Assembly (NCBI GenBank): GCA_017416915.1
Contig: JAFQAN010000019.1
Coordinates: forward strand, 1-64,000
Reading direction: 5' to 3'
Length of the DNA: 64,000 nucleotides
Source: Alistipes sp.
GTDB taxonomy: Bacteria; Bacteroidota; Bacteroidia; Bacteroidales; Rikenellaceae
Part shown: positions 16,133 to 22,497 of the stretch, one piece after another
Layout: every line of letters starts with the position of its first letter
How positions within the stretch are numbered: position 1 is the stretch's first letter
Translations under genes and position numbers: made by a program
The notes under the pieces: generated by a model
Seen by the model: only the letters and a program-made list of their open reading frames with translations
What the model was told of the DNA's origin: nothing
The model's database searches: none

Positions 16133-17268
16133 TTTTGGCTGCGGTGTGTGGCGATGTGTCGCTCGATGAGGGGTCCCACGAGGTCAAACATCCAGTAGCG
16201 CCACGCTATGCCGCGTTCGCCAAGTTTACGTGCCACACGTCTTACCACGTGTAGGACGACGATATATCTGAGCAGCACCAGCAGTGCCGCCAATAGTTTC
16301 AGTTCGAGGGGTAGTACGACCATTGCCACGAGTGCCACCAGCAGGAAGAGCATACGGCTACCTCGCTCCCAGCGCTGGAAGGTGCCTATGTAGGAGGGGT
16401 AGTAGAGCTTCGTGTAGTCGTTGAAGCGCATAATATCTACCCACTCGTCCCAGTCGTCGTTGCGCACCTCGTTTACTATGGCGTTGGGTGTCATCACCAC
16501 CGCCGTATTCTTCGACGTTGCTATCGACTGCAAGTATAGGTCGTTCTCGCCGAGGTCCAAGTTGAGGTGGTCGAAGCCTCGTGTAGAGTCGTAGAGGGAG
16601 CGCGTAAAGCCGAAGTTGCTGCGGGGCGCCCAATACATCTTACCCTGCACGGCAAGTGCCATGGCGTTGCTTGCGCGGTGCAGCTCCGTAAGACGCATAA
16701 AATATGTCTTTGTAGTCGCCGTCTCGAAGGTCGCCACTGCGGGAGCGAGTACCACCGAGCCGCGCTCGAAGCCACGTGCCATCGTCGCCACCCACTCCTC
16801 GGTGCGGGGCATTGCGCCTGGCGTGGTAAAGAGTAGGCACTCATACTGCGCGCGCTTGATGCCCACGTTGAGAGCCTGCTTTGTGGTGATGTAGATGCGC
16901 TCGTTGCCACCCATACGTGTCAGGTGCATATGCGGGGTGTTGTTCTCGATAATCTGTAACTCGCCGCAGTACTCCATATCGCCGCCGACATAGACCACGA
17001 CCACTTCGTAGAGGGGGTAGTCTTGTGCCAAGAGTGAGGGTAGCTCCTTGAAGAGGAAATCTTCGTTCTCGCCGCGCGCCACCACGATAACCGATATGGG
17101 TGGGTCTTTGCGGAATGCCTTGTGTGTACGCATCAGTCGGTAGCGATAGATGCGTCGGTAGGCGATGGCGTAGTAGTAGAACTGCACCAAGAAGAGTATG
17201 AGGAGTATGGCGATGAGGGCTATGCCCTGCCAAGAGTAAAAATCTAAAATATTGTGGATAAACAGCAT
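16111..17268 (-). CDS. Membrane-bound GT2-like glycosyltransferase with degenerate active site
   Basis: A 385-residue membrane protein with one N-terminal helix (about 14-34), a cytosolic domain of GT-A type (about 50-280) and two C-terminal helices (about 300-345). The layout ISVIVVARGENEDFLFKELPSLLAQDYPLYEVVVV matches family-2 glycosyltransferases. The usual DDGS and DxD metal sites are not apparent: VVVVYVGGDMEY and LLFTTPGAMPRTEEW occupy those places. A later acidic stretch, DLGENDLYL, may correspond to the acceptor-base region. It may be inactive, regulatory, or use a different mechanism. A -7 box precedes it and the ECF sigma gene overlaps its end. Confidence 0.8.
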   Translation of the reverse strand: MLFIHNILDFYSWQGIALIAILLILFLVQFYYYAIAYRRIYRYRLMRTHKAFRKDPPISVIVVARGENEDFLFKELPSLLAQDYPLYEVVVVYVGGDMEYCGELQIIENNTPHMHLTRMGGNERIYITTKQALNVGIKRAQYECLLFTTPGAMPRTEEWVATMARGFERGSVVLAPAVATFETATTKTYFMRLTELHRASNAMALAVQGKMYWAPRSNFGFTRSLYDSTRGFDHLNLDLGENDLYLQSIATSKNTAVVMTPNAIVNEVRNDDWDEWVDIMRFNDYTKLYYPSYIGTFQRWERGSRMLFLLVALVAMVVLPLELKLLAALLVLLRYIVVLHVVRRVARKLGERGIAWRYWMFDLVGPLIERHIATHRSQKCTTAWR

Positions 17269-17294
17269 AGTTCCTATTTAATACATATAGCGCA

Positions 17295-17302
17295 CAAAGA
17301 TA
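17295..17302 (-). promoter_or_regulatory. -7 promoter box of the glycosyltransferase/sigma operon
   Basis: TATCTTTG on the minus strand, an exact TAnnTTTG match 26 bases upstream of the ATG at 17268. Confidence 0.65.
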
Positions 17303-17358
17303 CGAAGAAAAGATAAAATATGCAACAGAAAATTCTCTTATTTGTCGATAAAACTTTG

Positions 17359-17366
17359 TATCTTTG
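17359..17366 (+). promoter_or_regulatory. -7 promoter box of the 17399 lipoprotein gene
   Basis: TATCTTTG, an exact TAnnTTTG match 32 bases upstream of the ATG at 17399. It confirms the start MKHNLYS over a longer in-frame reading from 17342 that would contain the promoter. Confidence 0.7.
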
Positions 17367-17398
17367 TGCTGCAAATAAGACGAAAATCCAAACTTATT

Positions 17399-19120
17399 AT
17401 GAAACATAATCTCTATTCGGTTGTGCTGATGGCTGTCAGCCTCCTTTTTGTTGCCGCCTGCTCGTCGCCCGACCCCGAGGCTACCGAGCAACGCTACCTC
17501 GCATCTGTCGAGCCTATGGTAACCCTCTACACCTTCGCCGAGGAGGGTGTTACGCCTCACGCCGAGGTGGTGCGTGCGACGCAGATTACCGCCTATCCAA
17601 ATTGTGTTGAGCAGCGCGATGGCGTAGAGTATATGAAGGTTGTCTATCAGGGTGTAACGTGCTATGTGCCAACCGATAATCTCGCGGTAAGTGCCGATGA
17701 TGTGGTGCGCGAGAAGGAGGTGTGGGTGCGTACTCCGACAACCATCCTTCGCGATGTGGAAAGCTCGAAGATTGCGGGCTTTGCCGACAAGGGGGCAAAG
17801 CTTGTGGTGCTGGGCTACGATGCACTTGCCGAGAGCGGTCGTGTGGCGACCTATCACGTCCGTTTAGGCGATGTCGAGGGCTATGTCTATGGTCGCTATG
17901 TTGTCGCCACGGAGGCGGCGGCTTTGCTACGCTATAAGGCGGAGGAGTATGACCCCATTCACTCGGCTGTAAAGGACTCGTTTGGTGGTGGCGAGGCGAT
18001 AGGTTGTGATTTCTATCCTGTTGAAAAACCGAAGTTCGAGGATAACCCTATGCCTGAGGCTTGTTACTCGCTCTATATCAATGCGGGAGGCAATGCGCTG
18101 AAAAATATTGAGAGTTATATATCGTTGGCAAAACAGAGCAAAATAAATACATTTGTCATCGACATCAAAGATAACCAAACACCAGGCTTTAAGGCCTCGG
18201 CTATGGAGGAGTATTCGCCTACGAATTACCGTCGTGCGCCCAACAACGAGGAGCTTTATCGCAACGCCGTAAAACGTCTGCACGAGGAGGGCTTCTATGT
18301 GGTCGGTCGTATCACCTGTTTCAAGGATTCGTACTTTGTGCAAGATAACCCGCAATGTGCTATTACAGAGCGCGCCACGAGCGAGCCATTCAAGCATAAT
18401 AAGGCGTACTGGCCCAGCGGCTTCGACCGTCGCGTGTGGGAGTTCAACGTGGCATTGGCGAAGGAGGCTGTCGAGAAGTTTGGTTTCAACGAGATAAACT
18501 TCGACTATGTGCGCTTTCCCGACCGTATGACACGTGTCGAGGAGCTTGTTGATTATCATAATCGTTATGGCGAGTCTAAGGTGCAGGCTATTCAGCGTTT
18601 TGTGCGCTACGCTACCGACGAGATACATAAGCTGGGCGCCTACGTCTCGATAGATGTCTTTGGCGAGAGTGCCAACCCAGGCTATACCACGGCGTATGGT
18701 CAATATTGGGCGGCTATAAGCAACGTGGCGGATGTCATCTGCGGTATGCCCTATCCCGACCACTTCTCGGCGGGCTACTACGGCATTAGCAAGCCGTGGA
18801 ATTCGCCCTTCGAGATTATGTATCAGTGGGGTCGCCGTGTGCAGTCGCGCCAGGCGGTAACCCCTACGCCCGCCGTTGTCCGCACGTGGATACAGGCATA
18901 TAATGTTATGCGCCACGTCGATCCCAACGGTATCGCCTACGATGCCGAGAATGTTGAGAAGGAGATTCGCGGACTCTATGCTGCCGACCTTACGGGTGGG
19001 TATATCACGTGGTTGGCTTCGTCCAACCTCGAAAAATATAAGCAGCAGTTAGATGCTTACAAAAAGGACTATCTTGCTGATTGGAAGCGAGGTGCTGTTG
19101 CTGCCGAGCAAGAGAGATAA
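17399..19120 (+). CDS. Lipoprotein with SH3-like region and DUF4015-type glycosidase-like domain
   Basis: A 573-residue exported lipoprotein: signal peptide with lipobox LFVAAC and acylated C21. Residues about 40-180 form two SH3-like repeats (KVVYQGVTCYVPTDNL; YHVRLGDVEGYVYGRYV) of the kind that bind cell-wall peptides. Residues about 230-560 resemble the DUF4015 putative glycoside hydrolase family, a TIM barrel with INTFVIDIKDNQTPGFKAS, YVVGRITCFKD, EINFDYVRFPDR and AYVSIDVFGESANPG. Family enzymes are predicted to act on cell-envelope or extracellular polysaccharide; the substrate is unknown. Single gene between a divergent promoter pair and a terminator. Confidence 0.8.
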   Translation: MKHNLYSVVLMAVSLLFVAACSSPDPEATEQRYLASVEPMVTLYTFAEEGVTPHAEVVRATQITAYPNCVEQRDGVEYMKVVYQGVTCYVPTDNLAVSADDVVREKEVWVRTPTTILRDVESSKIAGFADKGAKLVVLGYDALAESGRVATYHVRLGDVEGYVYGRYVVATEAAALLRYKAEEYDPIHSAVKDSFGGGEAIGCDFYPVEKPKFEDNPMPEACYSLYINAGGNALKNIESYISLAKQSKINTFVIDIKDNQTPGFKASAMEEYSPTNYRRAPNNEELYRNAVKRLHEEGFYVVGRITCFKDSYFVQDNPQCAITERATSEPFKHNKAYWPSGFDRRVWEFNVALAKEAVEKFGFNEINFDYVRFPDRMTRVEELVDYHNRYGESKVQAIQRFVRYATDEIHKLGAYVSIDVFGESANPGYTTAYGQYWAAISNVADVICGMPYPDHFSAGYYGISKPWNSPFEIMYQWGRRVQSRQAVTPTPAVVRTWIQAYNVMRHVDPNGIAYDAENVEKEIRGLYAADLTGGYITWLASSNLEKYKQQLDAYKKDYLADWKRGAVAAEQER

Positions 19121-19152
19121 AAGGTGCGAAATATTAAGTTTTGGTATAACGT

Positions 19153-19178
19153 GGGCGTCGGATAGTTGTTTGACGCCC
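19153..19178 (+). terminator. Hairpin terminator of the 17399 gene
   Basis: GGGCGTC and GACGCCC form a 7-bp stem around GATAGTTGTTT, followed by TCTATTTATCTT. It lies 33 bases after the stop codon. Confidence 0.7.
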
Positions 19179-19250
19179 TCTATTTATCTTGTGGGTATTT
19201 ATCTATTAAATTAAATTGCAGTTATTTTAGAAACTTTGTAAAAAATATGT

Positions 19251-19258
19251 TATATTTG
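19251..19258 (+). promoter_or_regulatory. -7 promoter box for the structured RNA/leader
   Basis: TATATTTG, an exact TAnnTTTG match. A start site about 6-8 bases downstream would place the 5' end of the transcript at the small hairpin beginning at 19264. Confidence 0.55.
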
Positions 19259-19263
19259 TAGCG

Positions 19264-19430
19264 TTATTGCAGAATATGCAGTAATTGTTAAAGGCATTTA
19301 GGCTATTGTTGTTACTGAGTAAAACGACCAAATTATTACGGCGAACACACAATAGGCACACTGAATGCCCGCGCTTGCGTGGGTGTGCTTATGTTCGTTT
19401 GGGCGCTTGGTCGTGCCTTCTCAGTAGTAA
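19264..19430 (+). ncRNA. Putative structured RNA or long 5' leader
   Basis: No coding frame is visible in the 399-base gap 19121-19519, but the sequence folds strongly. A 7-bp hairpin comes first (TTATTGC 19264-19270 with GCAGTAA 19278-19284). Then a rod of about 120 bases follows: TTGTTACTGAG (19309-19319) pairs with CTCAGTAGTAA (19420-19430). ACGACCAA (19324-19331) pairs with TTGGTCGT (19407-19414). CGAACA (19342-19347) pairs with TGTTCG (19392-19397), and GCACAC (19356-19361) with GTGTGC (19383-19388), capped by a CCCGC/GCGTGG stem. A nearly symmetric loop of about ten bases per side sits mid-rod. It could be a free RNA (6S-like shape) or the leader of the lipoprotein gene at 19520. It is not recognised as a known family. 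Confidence 0.6.
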
Positions 19431-19519
19431 GTTCGTCCACGCTCTCTTTTCTTTGTTTTAAGTTGAGCGGTTGTCGTTTAATGATTTGCTAATTAATCGT
19501 TTAACTTAAAAATATTATT

Positions 19520-20032
19520 ATGAAAGTTTTTGTACGTTGGGCTTTGATGTTAGCCGTGGCAGTTGTATGTGGCGCGTGTGAACAAGATGTTATAAAGAGC
19601 AATGTCTTTGAGTTTTCAGGTAAGTCGTTCGTATATTGGCAAGGAGAGTTTAATAACGACGGCGTGTGCGAGGATGGAGAGTGTGTGGTTTGCGAATTTG
19701 ATGAAAAGGGCGGTCTTCGTATTTACGGAAAGGTCGTAAAAGAGGTTGAGGGTGTTCTACGTGAGATAGAATTTAATACGGACGATAAATCGCTCTATTA
19801 TAATTTTGATGGGTCGCGTATTACGATTTACCGAGGTAAGAAGGGTTGGTCGAAAGATGAGCGAAATACGGTATATGCCTCTGGCTCGTACTACTCTGAG
19901 TGTCTGATGTTGAATATAGAGGAGCTGTCTAATTTGATTGATAATGAGTCTATTGTCTTGGCGTGGGATATGTTAGTGAATGCTGAATGGAGAAAATTTG
20001 TCAGCACCCCTCAGCTAAGAAACAATAACTAA
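19520..20032 (+). CDS. Lipoprotein, unknown function
   Basis: A 170-residue lipoprotein with lipobox VVCGAC and acylated C20. It is not a recognised family. The mature part is strongly acidic with alternating aromatic residues (SFVYWQGEFNNDG; SLYYNFDGSRITIYRG), suggesting a beta-rich domain, and has a cysteine cluster near 55-63 (VCEDGECVVCEF). Codon use is more AT-rich than neighbouring housekeeping genes. It is preceded by about 250 bases of structured leader and followed by a strong terminator, so it is transcribed alone. Confidence 0.7.
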   Translation: MKVFVRWALMLAVAVVCGACEQDVIKSNVFEFSGKSFVYWQGEFNNDGVCEDGECVVCEFDEKGGLRIYGKVVKEVEGVLREIEFNTDDKSLYYNFDGSRITIYRGKKGWSKDERNTVYASGSYYSECLMLNIEELSNLIDNESIVLAWDMLVNAEWRKFVSTPQLRNNN

Positions 20033-20062
20033 ATCGGCTCTGCGATTGATAGTGTAGCAGTG

Positions 20063-20103
20063 CGGCGGCGAGGCTTTACGGTTGTGTAGAAGCCTCGCCG
20101 CCG
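20063..20103 (+). terminator. Strong hairpin terminator
   Basis: CGGCGGCGAGGCTT pairs perfectly over 14 bases with AAGCCTCGCCGCCG around a 13-base loop. It ends the lipoprotein transcript before the tgt promoter. The downstream T-run is weak. Confidence 0.8.
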
Positions 20104-20167
20104 TATATCTTTGTTGTGGCGCTGTCGGATAGTTCGCTGTGGCGCAGGGCGAAAGGGTGGTTAAAAG

Positions 20168-20198
20168 TTGTGATTTTACAATTTTTTTACTACCTTTG
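20168..20198 (+). promoter_or_regulatory. Promoter of the tgt-lptG-mqnE operon
   Basis: TTG at 20168-20170 and TACCTTTG at 20191-20198 with a 20-base spacer match the Bacteroidetes -33/-7 pattern. The -7 box ends 17 bases before the tgt ATG at 20216, giving a short leader. Confidence 0.7.
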
Positions 20199-20215
20199 TG
20201 CGTTATATATACACT

Positions 20216-21346
20216 ATGGAGTTTACGCTACAACATACAGCACCGCAGACAAAGGCTCGCGCGGGCGAGCTGCGCACCGACCACGGAGTGGTCCACACCC
20301 CGATATTTATGCCCGTGGGAACGGCTGCCGCGATGAAGGGCATCTTCCATCGCGACATCCTTAATGAGGCTCACGCCGAGATAATTCTTGCCAACACCTA
20401 CCATCTCTACCTACGCCCTGGTATGGATATTATCGAAAAGGCGGGTGGCGTACACCGCTTCTCGTCGTGGGATAGGCCTATGCTTACCGATAGCGGCGGC
20501 TTTCAGGTGTTCTCGTTGGCGGCGTGTCGCAAGCTCAAAGAGGAGGGGTGCCACTTCCAGTCGCATATCGACGGCTCGCGCCATCTCTTCACGCCCGAGA
20601 GCGTCATCGACACCGAGCGTACCATTGGTGCCGATATTATGATGGCCTTCGACGAGTGTCCCCCTGGAGACGCTCCGCACGACTACGCCGCAAAGTCGTT
20701 GGCGCTGACCGAGCGTTGGCTCGACCGCTGCTTCAATCGCTACCATCAGACCGCGCCCAAGTGGGGTCATTATCAGGCGCTGTTTCCTATTGTGCAGGGC
20801 TGTGGCTATGCCGATTTGCGCGAGAAGGCAGCGCGTAATGTGTTGCAATACAATGCCGACGGCTACGCTATTGGCGGCTTGGCGGTAGGAGAGCCTACGG
20901 AGGTGATGTACTCTATGATTGAGGTGTGTAACGCCATACTTCCCGAGGACCGTCCGCGCTACCTGATGGGTGTCGGCACTCCCGTAAACATCTTGGAGGG
21001 CATCGACCGCGGTGTCGATATGTTTGACTGCGTTATGCCCACAAGAAATGGTCGCAACGGACAGCTCTTCACCTCGGAGGGCGTCATCAACATCCGCAAC
21101 AAAAAGTGGGAGGATGACTTCTCGCCCATCGACCCCAACGGTGTGGCATTTGTCGATAAGCAATATACGAAGGCCTATCTGCACCACTTGGTGGTGTGCG
21201 GCGAGATGCTTGCTGCGCAGATTGCATCGTTGCACAATACGGCATTCTACCTGTGGCTTGTTGGCGAGGCGCGCAAACATATCATCGACGGCGATTTCAA
21301 GCAGTGGAAGGAGCAGATGGTAGTAAAGCTTGCCCGCCGCCTATAA
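20216..21346 (+). CDS. tgt: tRNA-guanine transglycosylase
   Basis: A 376-residue enzyme that swaps guanine 34 for the queuine precursor preQ1 in tRNAs with GUN anticodons. Motifs: GVVHTPIFMPVGTAAAMKG, MLTDSGGFQVFSLA with the active-site Asp, GGLAVGEPTEVMY, and FDCVMPTRNGRNGQLFT with the nucleophile Asp. The zinc-binding CxCxxC of the E. coli enzyme is absent: the equivalent stretch reads DPNGVAFVDKQY before AYLHHL. Similar replacements seem common in Bacteroidetes. I chose the ATG at 20216 (MEFTLQHTA), just downstream of the promoter, over an upstream in-frame start. First gene of the operon. Confidence 0.95.
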   Translation: MEFTLQHTAPQTKARAGELRTDHGVVHTPIFMPVGTAAAMKGIFHRDILNEAHAEIILANTYHLYLRPGMDIIEKAGGVHRFSSWDRPMLTDSGGFQVFSLAACRKLKEEGCHFQSHIDGSRHLFTPESVIDTERTIGADIMMAFDECPPGDAPHDYAAKSLALTERWLDRCFNRYHQTAPKWGHYQALFPIVQGCGYADLREKAARNVLQYNADGYAIGGLAVGEPTEVMYSMIEVCNAILPEDRPRYLMGVGTPVNILEGIDRGVDMFDCVMPTRNGRNGQLFTSEGVINIRNKKWEDDFSPIDPNGVAFVDKQYTKAYLHHLVVCGEMLAAQIASLHNTAFYLWLVGEARKHIIDGDFKQWKEQMVVKLARRL

Positions 21347-21385
21347 CCGAGCTACAAAACGTCGAATAGAAACAAACCAAGCGAA

Positions 21386-22495
21386 GTGAAACTAAGATTT
21401 AGCATACCTGGTTATCGTACCATAGATAGGTATATCCTCGGCAAGTTCATAAGAACGTACATCTTTGGACTGTTGATGATTGTCATTATCGTTGTGATGT
21501 TCGACTATGTCGAAAAGGTAGATGACTTTACGGAGCTGAAAGCGCCGTGGAAGGGTATCGTCTTCGACTACTATCTCAACTTTATCCCATACTTCGTCAA
21601 TCAGTTCTCGTCGCTGTTTACCTTTATCTCCGTAATCTTCTTTACCTCGAAGATGGCTATGCAGACCGAGATTGTGGCGATACTGTCGGGTGGTGTGAGC
21701 TTCCGCCGCCTTATGTGGCCCTACTTTGTGGGTGCTACGCTTATCGCAGGGTTGAGTCTGTGGCTGAGCCTATGGGTTATCCCCACGTCGCAGCGCGCAA
21801 GTATGGAGTTTCAGAGTAAGTACCTGACCAAGAATCAGGTTATTATGTACCCCGAGCACGTCTATCGCCAGATAGAGCCTAATACGTTTGCCTATGTGCG
21901 AGGCTATACGCCACATATCGAGCGAGTGCCTTTCTTCGCGCTCACGACCTTCGACGGGGCGCAGATGGTCGAGTCGCTGGATGCCGCCAGCGCCTCGTTC
22001 GACGAGGAGACAGGACGCTGGACAGCACCGCGCTACACCATATCGCGCCGTACCGAGGAGGGGTATATGGAGTTTAAGCAGTACCGCAACTTAGATACGC
22101 TCATCAACCTCGACGCCCGCGAGCTTAGTGAGGTGCAGTCGCTCATTAAGACGATGACCCTCGACGAGCTCAACGACTTCCTCGCGCAGCAGCGTCGTAA
22201 AGGCTCCGACGAAGTGTATCTTATCGAGGTGGAGCGCCACGCCCGCTTCTCGTACCCTATATCGACGTTTATCCTCACGCTTATCGGCGTGGCTATCTCG
22301 TCGCGCAAGGTGCGTGGAGGTATGGGTATGCACATCGGATTGGGTATAACCCTCTGTTTTAGCTATATTATGTTAGGACGTGTCTTCGAGCAGATTGCCA
22401 TCAGTGGCTCTATGGAGCCGTGGCTCGGCGTATGGCTACCCAACATAATATTTGCCTTTATCGCAATAATTGTCTATCTCAAAGCACCTAAATAG
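21386..22495 (+). CDS. LptF/LptG-family lipopolysaccharide export permease
   Basis: A 369-residue inner-membrane protein of the YjgP/YjgQ family, which with LptB moves LPS from the inner membrane onto the Lpt bridge. An N-terminal helix (about 22-45, FIRTYIFGLLMIVIIVVMFDYV) and further helices near 60-85 and 105-125 precede a periplasmic beta-jellyroll (about 135-270). Three C-terminal helices follow (TFILTLIGVAIS, GLGITLCFSYIMLG, LPNIIFAFIAIIVYL). The start is GTG at 21386, 39 bases after tgt; no ATG lies close enough. It ends two bases before the mqnE-PASTA gene, implying tight coupling. Which of LptF or LptG it is cannot be told. Confidence 0.9.
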   Translation: MKLRFSIPGYRTIDRYILGKFIRTYIFGLLMIVIIVVMFDYVEKVDDFTELKAPWKGIVFDYYLNFIPYFVNQFSSLFTFISVIFFTSKMAMQTEIVAILSGGVSFRRLMWPYFVGATLIAGLSLWLSLWVIPTSQRASMEFQSKYLTKNQVIMYPEHVYRQIEPNTFAYVRGYTPHIERVPFFALTTFDGAQMVESLDAASASFDEETGRWTAPRYTISRRTEEGYMEFKQYRNLDTLINLDARELSEVQSLIKTMTLDELNDFLAQQRRKGSDEVYLIEVERHARFSYPISTFILTLIGVAISSRKVRGGMGMHIGLGITLCFSYIMLGRVFEQIAISGSMEPWLGVWLPNIIFAFIAIIVYLKAPK

Positions 22496-22497
22496 AA

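Noticed and set aside
19309-19430. The folded region as a tRNA, SRP RNA or integron attC site
   Set aside because: No cloverleaf or T-loop, no conserved SRP apical motif, no RYYYAAC/GTTRRRY boxes or integrase.
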